Assembly (NCBI RefSeq): GCF_000012845.1
Contig: NC_009615.1
Location: forward strand, 271,501-335,500
Source: Parabacteroides distasonis ATCC 8503
Lineage (GTDB): Bacteria > Bacteroidota > Bacteroidia > Bacteroidales > Tannerellaceae
DNA length: 64,000 nt
Direction: 5' to 3'
Below the pieces are notes generated by a model that searched no databases, was not told the DNA's origin, and saw nothing but the letters and a program-made list of their open reading frames with translations. Positions 40,301 to 49,808 of the stretch are shown piece after piece (the stretch's first letter is position 1; each line of letters opens with the position of its first letter). A program made the translations under genes and the position numbers.

Positions 40301-40657
40301 ACGATTCGTCCTTATTTCCCGATTTGGACGAGTGATAAGGTGTATGATCCGGAACTTAATCCGGATGGGGTTTATCCACGTATCACGGGCACGAGTTGGT
40401 ATGAGTCTGGAGCGGGTAATACGAGTTACTGGATGCGCAATGGCGCTTATTTGCGTTTGAAGAATCTAAATATTGGTTACGATTTGCCTATGGCTATTCT
40501 TCGTCCGTTAGGAATCACGCATGCTCAGGTATTTGCGAATGCTACTAACTTGTTCTGTATTTCAGCTGTGACCGAGTTCTTGGATCCGGAACAAGAATAT
40601 TATGATTCTTATCCTTTGATGAGAACGTTCTCTTTTGGTCTTAATTTCTCATTCTAA
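37399..40657 (+). CDS. susC: SusC-like TonB-dependent transporter, frameshifted at a C tract
   Basis: The expected start is the ATG at 37399, which codes a signal peptide (MNNKYYLATVLLALGAFSPL). In the sequence given, a run of 13 C at 37475-37487 shifts the frame and the signal peptide runs into TAA at 37489. The rest continues in another frame: carboxypeptidase-like regulatory domain (LTGTVIDEAGIPVIGANI), TonB box DEVVVVGYG, plug, beta-barrel and C-terminal RTFSFGLNFSF. With 12 C the two parts join as one protein of about 1085 residues. An ATG at 37460 is in frame with the barrel but lacks a signal, so I reject it as a useful start. The protein imports a glycan or other ligand with the SusD encoded 17 bp downstream. 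A phase-off state or a homopolymer sequencing error would both look like this. Confidence 0.9.
37475..37487 (+). repeat. Poly-C tract (13 C) in susC
   Basis: A mononucleotide run of 13 C lies just after the signal-peptide codons. Removing one C, or adding two, restores the frame between signal peptide and mature SusC. Such runs change length by slipped-strand mispairing. Confidence 0.95.
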
Positions 40658-40674
40658 ATATAATATAGGAAGAT

Positions 40675-42474
40675 ATGAAAATGATTCAATTTAAATACGC
40701 GATAATTAGTGCGGCCTTTCTGTTAGGTGGAATGACAACAGGCTGTGACACGTTGGATATCGACAACCTAGAGACCTACGATGAGTCTATGGTTTGGGGA
40801 GACCTTAACCTGGCTCAGGCGTACGTGAACAATCTGTATGAGGAGTGTTTTGAGGGCTGGAGTGTTTCTGCCGACCAAAATTCGGATCAAGTGACGGGCA
40901 TTCCTTGGTATTTGGGTACGATCACGGAGACTGGGGATAGTTATAAAAAATGGGACTATACCAAGATCCGCCACATCAATGAGGCGATCTTTAAACTGGA
41001 GTCTAGCGTGATAGAGGATAAGAAAGCTGTGGATTTCATGTTGGGACAAGCCTATTTCATGCGTGCCTATATGTATTATTGGATGGTGTTGCATCATGGT
41101 GGCGTACCTTATTTGAAAGTGCCGCAAGATAAAGATAAGGATGATTTGTACGTGAAACGTAACTCTACGCCGGAATGTTTCCAGTTTATGATAGAGGATT
41201 TGGATCATGCGATTTCCTTGTTGCCTGCCAAAATAGCTGGTAGTTCCAGTGATTATGGGCGTATAGACCAGTGTTTTGCAAAGTCTTGGAAAGCAAAGAC
41301 CTTGTTACTGAAAGCTTCTCCTCAGTTCAATCCGAAACGTATGTATGATAACGCATACTGGAAAGAGGCTTACGTGGCGGCTAAGGAGGCGTATGATTTT
41401 TGTGTGCAGAATGGCATCGCGTTGACAGAGAATCCGGCGGATATTTGGTTGCAAGAAAGAGGTCCGGAGGTTATCTTCCCGGTTATTTATTCAAATCCGA
41501 ACCGTGTCGCTACTTGGGAGTATGGTACGCGTCCGGCTTCTGTGAGCCGTGATAAACCTTATCATAATCCTACTTGGGAATTCGTAAAGGATTTCCCGAT
41601 GTTGGATGGTAAGCGTTACGACGATCCTACGGGCAAGTATTACGTAGGTGACGAGCAGGCTTTGCTGAAGGCTTTCTGGAAGAATCGCGATCCGCGTTTC
41701 AACAGGGCTTGTTTGTATAACGGACGCGAATGGCCGGTAGCTGGTAGATCTGCCGACAACCGTATGTATAACGCCTTGGGTGTGAGCAACGCAGACGATC
41801 AATATGGTGTCAATCCGAATGCGGGTGTCAATGCGGCCAACAATGATATTTTCTCTGGAATGTATAATTACAAAGTGTCTGATCTTTCCTTGACACAAGA
41901 CAAGGTGATGACGTTCGATATTGATTATATCTTGATGCGCTTTGCCGAAGTGATGTTCATCTATGCGGAGGCCGCTAATGAGAACGGACATTCTGATGTA
42001 GCTATCGATTTGTTGAAACAGATCCGTAAGCGTGCGGGTATAGAGGCAGGGGCGGATGGTTTGTATGGCTTGAAGGTTGGTAGCCGTGAGGAGATCCGTC
42101 AGGCGATTTTGGATGAACGTCATATCGAGCTGTGCTATGAGGGACATCGTTTCTGGGACTTGCGCCGTACGCGTAATATGATGATGTTGGCCGGTTGGAC
42201 GAAACATGGTATCGAGGCGATCGCAGTCAACCCGGATGGCTCGGATATGGACTTGAACGTCGCTCGCGACCGGATCGCCAAGAATGAGTTGACTACCGGT
42301 GATTTTCGCTACGTAATCCATCAAGTTCCTTATACGGAGGCAGCTGAGCGCCAGTTCGTGATCGAGGAAAGCTTCTATTTCTTCCCGATCAAGAAAACTT
42401 ACTTGGACGAGAACCCGAATTTGGAGCAGAATAATAATTGGGGAGGTACGTTCAATCCGACTATGGAACAATAA
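40675..42474 (+). CDS. susD: SusD/RagB-family surface lipoprotein
   Basis: 599 residues with a lipoprotein signal ending in GGMTTGC. The N-terminal helical SusD-like region (LNLAQAYVNNLYEECFEGW, FMLGQAYFMRAYMYYW) and C-terminal RagB domain (IDYILMRFAEVMFIYAEAANE, ILDERHIELCYEGHRFWDLRR) are clear. It caps the SusC barrel on the cell surface and captures ligand. No glycoside hydrolase or regulator gene is close by, so the substrate is unknown. It starts 17 bp after susC. Confidence 0.95.
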   Translation: MKMIQFKYAIISAAFLLGGMTTGCDTLDIDNLETYDESMVWGDLNLAQAYVNNLYEECFEGWSVSADQNSDQVTGIPWYLGTITETGDSYKKWDYTKIRHINEAIFKLESSVIEDKKAVDFMLGQAYFMRAYMYYWMVLHHGGVPYLKVPQDKDKDDLYVKRNSTPECFQFMIEDLDHAISLLPAKIAGSSSDYGRIDQCFAKSWKAKTLLLKASPQFNPKRMYDNAYWKEAYVAAKEAYDFCVQNGIALTENPADIWLQERGPEVIFPVIYSNPNRVATWEYGTRPASVSRDKPYHNPTWEFVKDFPMLDGKRYDDPTGKYYVGDEQALLKAFWKNRDPRFNRACLYNGREWPVAGRSADNRMYNALGVSNADDQYGVNPNAGVNAANNDIFSGMYNYKVSDLSLTQDKVMTFDIDYILMRFAEVMFIYAEAANENGHSDVAIDLLKQIRKRAGIEAGADGLYGLKVGSREEIRQAILDERHIELCYEGHRFWDLRRTRNMMMLAGWTKHGIEAIAVNPDGSDMDLNVARDRIAKNELTTGDFRYVIHQVPYTEAAERQFVIEESFYFFPIKKTYLDENPNLEQNNNWGGTFNPTMEQ

Positions 42475-42506
42475 TTGATTGATTCTTAGATTGAATAATA
42501 AGGAAT

Positions 42507-43403
42507 ATGAACATTAGGAAATATATATGGGCGTACGTGGTGGCTATGGCCTTGATTTGTCCGGGCGTGAAGGCGCAGGAACAGATCACGATCGGTGTCA
42601 TCCAATATGATGTACGCGATATAGATAAGAGTTTCAAAGCCCTGCATGAGCAGGGCTTTGGTTCTTGTGAGTTAAATTATAGTGAAAAAAGATTCACGAA
42701 GGAATTGGCGGAGCAGGTGAAGGCCGCTTCCGAGAAGCACCGGATCCGGGTAACTACGTTGGTTGGTGTGCCGGGAAGTAAAAGTACGTGGAATTTTCGT
42801 CAAGGACCGGCTACGATCGGCCTGGTACCTATCGATGAGCGTTTCGAGAAGTTGGACTTATACCGTAAAATGATCGATTTTTGTGTACAGGCTGGTATTC
42901 CGGCTATGCACTCGCATTTTGGATTTATTCCAGAGGATCCGTCTTCGGCGCAGTATAAGGATTTCATTGAGGTGATGCGTGGCTTGGCTACTTATGCGAA
43001 GGAGCGTAATGTCTTGATTTATTTCGAGACTGGGCAGGAGACACCAATCACTTTGATTCGTGCGATCCGGGATATCGGTACGGGTAATTTGTTTATCAAT
43101 TGTGATTTGGCGAATTTACTAATGTATGGCAAGTCGAACTCCCTGGATGCGGTCAAGTTGTTTGGTAACTTGATTAAAGAGTTCCATGCGAAGGATGGCA
43201 AGTATCCGGATCCTAACAATCCGTATGAGCTGGGCCATGAGGTACCGATCCCTACGGGCGATGTAGATTTTCCCGCAGTGATTGCCGAGTTGAAAAAACA
43301 AGGATTCAAGGGTGCGATAACAATTGAATGTGAGCTGAATGGTACCCGCCATGATTATGTGATCCAAACTCGTAAATATTTGCAAGAGTTGCTGGATCGA
43401 TAG
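42507..43403 (+). CDS. Exported sugar-phosphate isomerase/epimerase-like TIM barrel
   Basis: 298 residues with a signal peptide (WAYVVAMALICPGVKAQ), so it acts in the periplasm or beyond. The rest is an AP-endonuclease-2/xylose-isomerase-like TIM barrel: metal-ligand candidates include Glu in LIYFETGQET, Asp in FINCDLANLL, His/Asp in EFHAKDGKY and Glu in AITIECELNG. Family members isomerise or oxidise sugars. It follows susD by 32 bp and is probably the enzyme of this operon, acting on the imported ligand. Confidence 0.87.
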   Translation: MNIRKYIWAYVVAMALICPGVKAQEQITIGVIQYDVRDIDKSFKALHEQGFGSCELNYSEKRFTKELAEQVKAASEKHRIRVTTLVGVPGSKSTWNFRQGPATIGLVPIDERFEKLDLYRKMIDFCVQAGIPAMHSHFGFIPEDPSSAQYKDFIEVMRGLATYAKERNVLIYFETGQETPITLIRAIRDIGTGNLFINCDLANLLMYGKSNSLDAVKLFGNLIKEFHAKDGKYPDPNNPYELGHEVPIPTGDVDFPAVIAELKKQGFKGAITIECELNGTRHDYVIQTRKYLQELLDR

Positions 43404-43433
43404 GCCGCTTAATCACGATTGTAAGCGGTGTTG

Positions 43434-43489
43434 AATGCCCATTGTAAGTGCTTTATAATGCCCATTATAAAGAGCCTGCAATGGGCATT
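43434..43489. repeat. Three-unit array, 23-bp period
   Basis: AATGCCCATT starts at 43434 and 43457, and its inverted form AATGGGCATT at 43480, giving two exact 23-bp steps. It begins 31 bp after the stop of the TIM-barrel gene. The second and third units can pair into a hairpin. Confidence 0.8.
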
Positions 43490-43544
43490 GTCGTATTTGT
43501 AAGAATTATCGACAGGAGTTGTTATTTTATTAGAGGGAAAAAAT

Positions 43545-43552
43545 TATCTTTG
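43545..43552 (+). promoter_or_regulatory. -7 element upstream of pspC-like gene
   Basis: TATCTTTG fits the consensus and lies 34 bp before the ATG at 43587; a TTG at 43519 is a possible but distant -33 element. Confidence 0.55.
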
Positions 43553-43586
43553 CGTGTATACTGTCTAATTGTTAAAATAGAGGATA

Positions 43587-43781
43587 ATGGAAGAGAAGAA
43601 AAGATTGACTCGTTCGAATAATAAGATGATAGGGGGTGTTTGTGCCGGTCTTGCGGAATACTTGGATATCGATCCGACGATCGTACGGATCGTATGGGTA
43701 TTGATGGTTCTTTTCGCCGGATTCGGTATACTGCTCTACATTATATTATGGTTAATAATGCCTAAACAACAGATCGGGTAA
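43587..43781 (+). CDS. PspC-domain membrane protein
   Basis: 64 residues, a single PspC domain: KRLTRSNNKMIGGVCAGLAEY, DIDPTIVRIVWVL and a long hydrophobic helix ending in WLIMPKQ. PspC proteins of the phage-shock group sense or buffer membrane stress; stand-alone short forms are common in Bacteroidetes. It is 3 bp upstream of uvrB and probably shares its promoter. Confidence 0.92.
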   Translation: MEEKKRLTRSNNKMIGGVCAGLAEYLDIDPTIVRIVWVLMVLFAGFGILLYIILWLIMPKQQIG

Positions 43782-43784
43782 AGG

Positions 43785-45806
43785 ATGAATTTTGAAATAT
43801 CGTCTTCGTTCAGTCCCACGGGTGACCAACCCGAGGCGATTGCGGCGTTGTCGGAAGGGATCAAGAGTGGTGTTCCTTTCCAGACACTTTTGGGTGTTAC
43901 CGGTTCCGGTAAGACGTTTACGATCGCTAACGTGATAAAGGAAGTTCAGAGACCGACCTTGATACTCAGTCATAATAAGACGCTTGCCGCTCAGTTGTAC
44001 AGTGAGTTTAAAGCGTTTTTCCCAAATAATGCGGTAGAGTACTTTGTCTCTTATTATGATTATTACCAACCGGAGGCCTATCTACCTTCTACCGATACCT
44101 ATATAGAGAAAGACTTGGCGATCAATGAGGAGATCGATAAGCTGCGTTTGAGGGCCACGGCTTCCTTATTGTCGGGTCGTAAGGACGTGATCGTGGTCTC
44201 ATCCGTATCCTGCTTATATGGCATGGCAGACCCTACGGCTTTCGCCGAGAAAGTGACGCATCTGGAACGGGGTATGCGTATCGACCGGGATAAGCTGTTG
44301 CGCCGGTTTGTAGACGCCTTGTACGTGAATAATAAGCTGGAGTTCAAAAGCGGCTGTTTCCGTGTGAATGGTGATACGGTGGATATTTTCCCGGCGATCG
44401 AGACCTTCGACGGCATGGCGTACCGTATCGAGTTCTGGGATGATGAGATAGACCGCATCTCCTCTTTCAATCCGTTGACAGGCGAGGAGTATGATGAGCA
44501 AGATGAGCTGAATATTTATCCTACCAATTTATTCGTGACCACCCAAGAGCGTATCAATATGGCGATCGGTCAGATCGATGTGGATCTGGGGACGCAGGTG
44601 AATTTCCTCAAGGAGATCGGTAAGCCCTTCGAGGCGAAACGCCTGTATGAGCGTGTCACGTTTGATCTGGAAATGATCCGGGAGCTAGGGCATTGCTCGG
44701 GTATCGAGAACTATTCCCGTTATTTCGACGGACGCGCGGCGGGAGATCGTCCTTTCTGCCTGTTGGATTATTTCCCGAAAGACTTCCTGCTTGTCGTAGA
44801 CGAGAGCCATGTGACGATCCCGCAGATTCGTGCGATGTATGGCGGGGATTATGCCCGGAAGAAAAACTTGGTGGAGTATGGTTTCCGTTTGCCCTCGGCG
44901 ATGGATAACCGTCCGCTTACCTTCGATGAGTTCGAGTCGTTGACGCCTCTAGGCATTTATGTGAGCGCTACTCCCGCCGATTACGAGTTGATAAAGAGCG
45001 AGGGAGTGGTGGTGGAGCAGGTGATACGTCCGACAGGCCTGCTGGACCCGATTATCGATGTCCGTCCTTCATTAAACCAAATCGACGACTTGATGGAGGA
45101 GATCACGCAGCGCTCGGCAAAAGACGAACGAGTCTTGGTGACTACCTTGACCAAGCGTATGGCGGAAGAGCTGACTACGTATATGACCCGCATGGGGGTA
45201 CGATGCAACTATATACATAGCGATGTAGATACCTTGGAACGTGTACAGATTATGGACGACCTGCGGAATGGCCTGTTTGATGTGCTGATCGGTGTCAATC
45301 TGCTACGCGAGGGGCTGGATTTACCGGAAGTCTCGTTGGTCGCTATCTTGGATGCGGATAAGGAAGGCTTTTTGCGTTCCCACCGATCCTTGACGCAGAC
45401 AGCTGGACGTGCCGCCCGAAACGTGAATGGAAAGGTTATCTTCTATGCCGATAAGATCACGGCGAGTATGCAGCAGACCATGGACGAGACCAATCGCCGG
45501 CGGGAGAAACAGATGGCTTATAACGAGGCGCATGGCATTACTCCGAAGCAAGTCATGAAAAACAGTGTATCCATGCTTGCCGAGAAACAACAAACGGCGG
45601 AGCCTTACGCTTATATAGAGCCGGAACCAAGCTTGGTAGCGGACCCGGTCGTGCAATACATGAACCGTACGCAGCTTGAGAAGGCGATCGAGCGGACTCG
45701 CAAACAGATGACGGAAGCAGCGAAGAAACTGGATTTCATCGAGGCTGCCCAATTCCGTGACGAGCTGGTGAAATTGGAGGATTTACTGAAAACGAAAAAG
45801 GATTAG
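43785..45806 (+). CDS. uvrB: UvrABC excision nuclease subunit B
   Basis: 673 residues. Walker A GVTGSGKT at residues 37-44, the DNA-clamping beta-hairpin around [15 protein letters not shown] (about 89-103), helicase motifs such as [10 protein letters not shown] and QTAGRAARN, and the C-terminal UVR motif ([17 protein letters not shown]) that contacts UvrC are all present. UvrB verifies damage and holds DNA for incision in nucleotide-excision repair. It lies between the pspC-like gene and the DUF1460 gene with gaps of 3 bp on each side. Confidence 0.98.
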   Translation: MNFEISSSFSPTGDQPEAIAALSEGIKSGVPFQTLLGVTGSGKTFTIANVIKEVQRPTLILSHNKTLAAQLYSEFKAFFPNNAVEYFVSYYDYYQPEAYLPSTDTYIEKDLAINEEIDKLRLRATASLLSGRKDVIVVSSVSCLYGMADPTAFAEKVTHLERGMRIDRDKLLRRFVDALYVNNKLEFKSGCFRVNGDTVDIFPAIETFDGMAYRIEFWDDEIDRISSFNPLTGEEYDEQDELNIYPTNLFVTTQERINMAIGQIDVDLGTQVNFLKEIGKPFEAKRLYERVTFDLEMIRELGHCSGIENYSRYFDGRAAGDRPFCLLDYFPKDFLLVVDESHVTIPQIRAMYGGDYARKKNLVEYGFRLPSAMDNRPLTFDEFESLTPLGIYVSATPADYELIKSEGVVVEQVIRPTGLLDPIIDVRPSLNQIDDLMEEITQRSAKDERVLVTTLTKRMAEELTTYMTRMGVRCNYIHSDVDTLERVQIMDDLRNGLFDVLIGVNLLREGLDLPEVSLVAILDADKEGFLRSHRSLTQTAGRAARNVNGKVIFYADKITASMQQTMDETNRRREKQMAYNEAHGITPKQVMKNSVSMLAEKQQTAEPYAYIEPEPSLVADPVVQYMNRTQLEKAIERTRKQMTEAAKKLDFIEAAQFRDELVKLEDLLKTKKD

Positions 45807-45809
45807 CTT

Positions 45810-46682
45810 ATGAGAAGGGGAATGATACTGCTCGGTTTTTGGATGTGTGTATGTATGGTGTTTTTAGTGAACGCCCAAGAGCATACATCCCGTAAGTTGT
45901 ATTGTACGGATGAGGATCGTGCTATTTTCGATCGGTATTGTACTCAGATGGAACCTAAGAAGTCGTTACCCCTAGACGAGCTAATGATCCATACCGCCCT
46001 TTTCTTCCGGGGGACTCCTTATGTCGCCTCTACCTTGGAAAAGGAGCCGGAGGGCTTGGTGGTCAATCTGCGGGAACTGGATTGTACCACATTCGCGGAG
46101 ACCGTATTGGCTTTATCCCGCACCCTGTGGGAAGAAAATCCTACCTTTGAGAACTTCTGTGAGAATTTACAGCAGCTCCGGTACAGAGACGGCACGATCC
46201 ATGATTACACGGATCGTTTGCATTATATGACCGACTGGTTCTATGAGAACGAGCGAAAAGGAATCGTGAAAGATATGGGGCGGGAGATCGGTGGTGCCTC
46301 CCTACCTTTGGATTTATCTTTTATATCCACGCATCCGGATAGCTATAAGCAATTGAAGAACCATCCGGAAAGGGTTCGAAGGATGGCCGATAAGGAAAAG
46401 GAGATAAACCTGCGTCCTCATTATTATGTGCCTAAACAGGAGATCGAGAAATGTTCGTCCGGAATCAAGAATGGCGATATCCTCTGTTTTGTTACTTCTA
46501 TCAAGGGGCTGGACGTGACGCATGTCGGGATCGCCTATTGGAAGGATGGACAACTGACATTTATCCATGCCTCTTTTTCCGCTAAAAAGGTAATCATCCA
46601 AGTATCCTCCTTACGAGATTACGCCGAGGGGATAAAGAGCTGTAAAGGGATATTGGTAGCCCGCCCACTATCGATTTATTGA
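45810..46682 (+). CDS. DUF1460 N-acetylmuramoyl-L-alanine amidase-like protein
   Basis: 290 residues with a signal peptide (FWMCVCMVFLVNAQ). DUF1460 is an NlpC/P60-like cysteine hydrolase family: the probable nucleophile is Cys in RELDCTTFAETVLAL and the His lies in DVTHVGIAYW, followed by FIHASFSAKKV. Such enzymes cut muropeptides in the periplasm, perhaps in cell-wall recycling. It begins 3 bp after uvrB and its end overlaps the convergent DUF5686 gene by 7 bp. Confidence 0.88.
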   Translation: MRRGMILLGFWMCVCMVFLVNAQEHTSRKLYCTDEDRAIFDRYCTQMEPKKSLPLDELMIHTALFFRGTPYVASTLEKEPEGLVVNLRELDCTTFAETVLALSRTLWEENPTFENFCENLQQLRYRDGTIHDYTDRLHYMTDWFYENERKGIVKDMGREIGGASLPLDLSFISTHPDSYKQLKNHPERVRRMADKEKEINLRPHYYVPKQEIEKCSSGIKNGDILCFVTSIKGLDVTHVGIAYWKDGQLTFIHASFSAKKVIIQVSSLRDYAEGIKSCKGILVARPLSIY

Positions 46683-48904
46683 AATAACTCGAAGGCAAAC
46701 TTGAATCCCATGCTTTGGTAATGCCAGCGATCGAATCCGGCGAATATCCCGATATTAAAGATATGGTTCCCGATCCCGTATCCGACTTCCGTATAGCTAG
46801 GCAAGACCGGTGTCCATAGCTGGCTCAGATAAAAGCGTTCGGAGAGGATATAGCGTGAGGCCGTTTGCATGAATTTTTTCGTGGAGTTGATGCGGAGGAT
46901 CTTGAATAAGACAAAAGGGCTTTCATACATGAAATGCGCTTGTATATACTTATCGGAGGCATTGAACCACTCGCCTTTCAGCAGATTGAAGACTCCGCCG
47001 ATCTGATCATCCCATGTATCGGGGAAATTCCTGCGGGTGAAATACCTAAAGTCCGCGAAATAGGTAGACTTCTGTTGCGTATAAAGACCGGCGCTGATAT
47101 GATAGTTCAATCGTCTGCATAGGCCAAGCATAAGGCTTTGATGCACGTCCGCCTCTATACGTCCGTAATCTCCCGAGCTTTTCCCGACTCCGGGGATACC
47201 TCTCGCTATTTCGATTGATATCGTGGGATAATACGAATAGACATACTCCTTCCGGTATCCGTCCATGCGATAATATTGGCGGGGGGTATAGGAGAAACCG
47301 AGCGTGGGCGTAAAGTCATTATAATTTTGGCTAAGTATTTCCTCTACATCATCCCCGGGATCAATCGCCACTTTCTTTTTAGAGGGGATACGGCGATGGT
47401 AAGAGATGCCTGTTGTTAATTGAAACCCATTGAATAACTCAATGGAGTTTTTTATTTCCGCATAGTAATGCTTGAAATACTCAAGGTTTAAATCATCAAA
47501 ATTGAAGGTGGAATCCTTTAGTTCCTCATTGATCTTTTGGGTGATCTCGGAGGAATAGCTTTCATTACTGTTTCCTACTTCTACCGATAAAATTCCCCGT
47601 TTCTGCGGCGAGTATTCCCAATCGCCTCCAACCTTGAAAAATATCTGCTTGCGCTTGAATACGTAACCTATCTCCGGACGAAAACGAATTTGCTTGTCAC
47701 GGGTAAATGTCTTGCTGATACGGAATCGCTGTTTGTAAGTGATGCCGTTACGGGCGGAATAACCCAATTGGAATGGATTCAGAAGCCCGGAATATTTAAT
47801 ACGGGTCGTTTTATAATCCATATTGACCGTATTCGTTAACTGCTCCGTTAGTTTAACGTACTTCTGGAGATCATCGGCCGTATCGATTTTATTTATATTC
47901 TGCTCTTGGGCTTTATTGTATAAGTGGGCTTCATCCGGACTCAAGGGATTGTCACGATGGATATTCCAATACGTGGAATCCCTGATAATAGGAACCGTAT
48001 CGGACGAGAGCTTGTAATAATTGGTCAGGTCCAAGGATTTCCATTTATGGCTTTCGTTGTCCTCCTCCACCCATTCCACTTCCTGATACTTAAAGGAAGA
48101 ATGGTAGGTGGTTGCCACTGCGTTTCCCAATACCCTGTATCGGAGGAATAGATCCGCCTTCTCGGGCAGGATGAACCGCCTGAAATCCCGTCCGTAGCTC
48201 ATGACTAGGTTGAATTCGGCGAAAGAGTAACGACCGTTCATATCGATCTTATCGATCGTCCATGACTGGTCGATGATATATAGATCCCCGCATACCAATT
48301 TCTGGCTCCATTGCTTCGGCAGGAAACGGATTTTGTAAATCGTCAAGCCGTTGATAGTTTCCAGCCCTTCCAAATTGAACGTATAAAACTTAAAAGCGTT
48401 GCTAGCTATCGGCATGAAGATAGCATCATCGTAAGCGGTAGGGGAGTATACGTTCAAATTCAAGAAGGCCAAGGCCTCCTGCTGCTTTTTCCCGTTGGGT
48501 ATGCTGTTTCCGTTGACCGCCTTTAGATCATGAAGATAGTTCTGCGGAGCGTTAAATTTAGATTGGCTGACCATCTCAAAAAGCATATCCTTATTTTTTC
48601 GGTCGATAGGGAAGATATGGTGGGCGAGACGTATTAACATATTTTGTTTTAAAATTTCTGTACGTCCTTTGATATAGATCTCAGCCTCATATTTCGATAC
48701 CGTATTTTGGTATTGGGTTGCCTTTTCGATAACAAGGTGCATGATCGAGTCCGCCCGTTCTCTCGTTTCTCGATTCCCCTTGCCAAAAGACAGGATCTTA
48801 TCACTATAAGTATCAGTGCTCTTCGCGAAAATACTTATAGAGATTAAAATCAAGGTAAGTATCGAATATAACTTTTTCAACGATTTTACATTCTTTCCAG
48901 ACAA
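46676..48904 (-). CDS. DUF5686 family outer-membrane protein
   Basis: About 742 residues. The N-terminus KKLYSILTLILISISIFAK is a signal peptide. The frame opens with a TTG at 48904; an in-frame TTG at 48880 directly before KKLYS is an equally good start. The protein matches the DUF5686 pattern (RADSIMHLVIEKATQYQN, YEAEIYIKGR, DLYIIDQSWTIDKIDM) with a C-terminal beta-barrel-like half ending in FKFAFELFQ. The carboxypeptidase-like domain found in many relatives is missing. Its role in the envelope is unknown. TATGTTTG on the minus strand at 48908-48901 fits a -7 element. Confidence 0.85.
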   Translation of the reverse strand: MSGKNVKSLKKLYSILTLILISISIFAKSTDTYSDKILSFGKGNRETRERADSIMHLVIEKATQYQNTVSKYEAEIYIKGRTEILKQNMLIRLAHHIFPIDRKNKDMLFEMVSQSKFNAPQNYLHDLKAVNGNSIPNGKKQQEALAFLNLNVYSPTAYDDAIFMPIASNAFKFYTFNLEGLETINGLTIYKIRFLPKQWSQKLVCGDLYIIDQSWTIDKIDMNGRYSFAEFNLVMSYGRDFRRFILPEKADLFLRYRVLGNAVATTYHSSFKYQEVEWVEEDNESHKWKSLDLTNYYKLSSDTVPIIRDSTYWNIHRDNPLSPDEAHLYNKAQEQNINKIDTADDLQKYVKLTEQLTNTVNMDYKTTRIKYSGLLNPFQLGYSARNGITYKQRFRISKTFTRDKQIRFRPEIGYVFKRKQIFFKVGGDWEYSPQKRGILSVEVGNSNESYSSEITQKINEELKDSTFNFDDLNLEYFKHYYAEIKNSIELFNGFQLTTGISYHRRIPSKKKVAIDPGDDVEEILSQNYNDFTPTLGFSYTPRQYYRMDGYRKEYVYSYYPTISIEIARGIPGVGKSSGDYGRIEADVHQSLMLGLCRRLNYHISAGLYTQQKSTYFADFRYFTRRNFPDTWDDQIGGVFNLLKGEWFNASDKYIQAHFMYESPFVLFKILRINSTKKFMQTASRYILSERFYLSQLWTPVLPSYTEVGYGIGNHIFNIGIFAGFDRWHYQSMGFKFAFELFQ

Positions 48905-49006
48905 ACATAATGAATAAATTTCAGTTTAGACGTGAAAGAAAGTAAAATGTTACAATATGGTGTAATTAATCGTACAAAAGTTTTTATTTTATCAAAAGAA
49001 AAATCG

Positions 49007-49014
49007 TATATTTG
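49007..49014 (+). promoter_or_regulatory. -7 element upstream of Crp-family gene
   Basis: TATATTTG matches the consensus and lies 28 bp before the GTG start at 49043. Confidence 0.55.
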
Positions 49015-49042
49015 TGCTTCATAAGTATGTTATATAGCAGTC

Positions 49043-49744
49043 GTGGTTAAACAGCAAAAAGAAGAGGTCGATTTATCGGCCAGTTTATCAGAGGTGTGGA
49101 GGGTTCTGACCGATAAGGAACGTGAGATCCTCCGTAGTAATTCGACGATCCAGCATTTCAAACGTAACGAGTTGATTTATTGCGAGGGCGACGAACCAAA
49201 GGACATGATGTGCTTGTTAAAGGGTAAAGTGAAGATTTACAAGGATGGAGTAGGTGGCAGAAGCCAGATTATCCGAATGATTAAGCCTGTGCAGTATTTT
49301 GGTTACCGGGCTAGTTTCGCTCAAGAAGATTACTTGACGAACGCTTCCGCATTCGAGGCTTCTACGGTTTGCATGATTCCTATGACAGTGGTTACGGGCC
49401 TTTTAATGAGTAATCCGAATTTGGCTATGTTTTTCATCCGACAATTATCCATTGATCTCGGTATCTCGGATGAACGTACGGTTAACCTTACGCAAAAACA
49501 TATTCGTGGGCGATTAGCTGAATCTTTGTTATTCCTGAAAGATAGTTACGGACTGGAAGAAGACGGTGCTACGTTAAGCATCTATTTGGCTCGTGAAGAT
49601 CTGGCAAATCTATCTAATATGACTACATCGAATGCTATTCGCACGTTGTCTACCTTTGTGGCGGAACGTATCATTGCTTTAGACGGTAGAAAGATTAAGT
49701 TGATAGATGAAGATCGGTTGAAGAAAATCAGCAAGATGGGATAA
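49043..49744 (+). CDS. Crp/Fnr-family transcription regulator
   Basis: 233 residues from a GTG start; no in-frame ATG lies nearby. Residues about 25-130 form the cyclic-nucleotide-binding fold (FKRNELIYCEGDEPKDMMCLLKG). The C-terminal winged helix contains REDLANLSNMTTSNAIRTLS, the recognition helix. No Cys cluster for an FeS centre is seen, so it is not a typical Fnr. It is a single-gene unit with its own promoter element and terminator; its targets are unknown. Confidence 0.92.
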   Translation: MVKQQKEEVDLSASLSEVWRVLTDKEREILRSNSTIQHFKRNELIYCEGDEPKDMMCLLKGKVKIYKDGVGGRSQIIRMIKPVQYFGYRASFAQEDYLTNASAFEASTVCMIPMTVVTGLLMSNPNLAMFFIRQLSIDLGISDERTVNLTQKHIRGRLAESLLFLKDSYGLEEDGATLSIYLAREDLANLSNMTTSNAIRTLSTFVAERIIALDGRKIKLIDEDRLKKISKMG

Positions 49745-49774
49745 TTAGATTATTGATCGTAAAAATAAGAAATA

Positions 49775-49808
49775 AAGGGGCCTTTTTAGTAAGGGCCCCT
49801 TATTTTTT
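49775..49808. terminator. Bidirectional terminator between crp-like gene and kdsA
   Basis: AAGGGGCC pairs with GGCCCCTT around TTTTTAGTAA; T-rich sequence follows on the plus strand and A-rich sequence precedes it, so it can serve both converging genes. It overlaps the kdsA stop codon. Confidence 0.85.

Noticed and set aside
37460..40657. ATG at 37460 as the real susC start
   Set aside because: It would start with poly-proline and give a SusC without signal peptide, while a perfect signal peptide lies just upstream out of frame.
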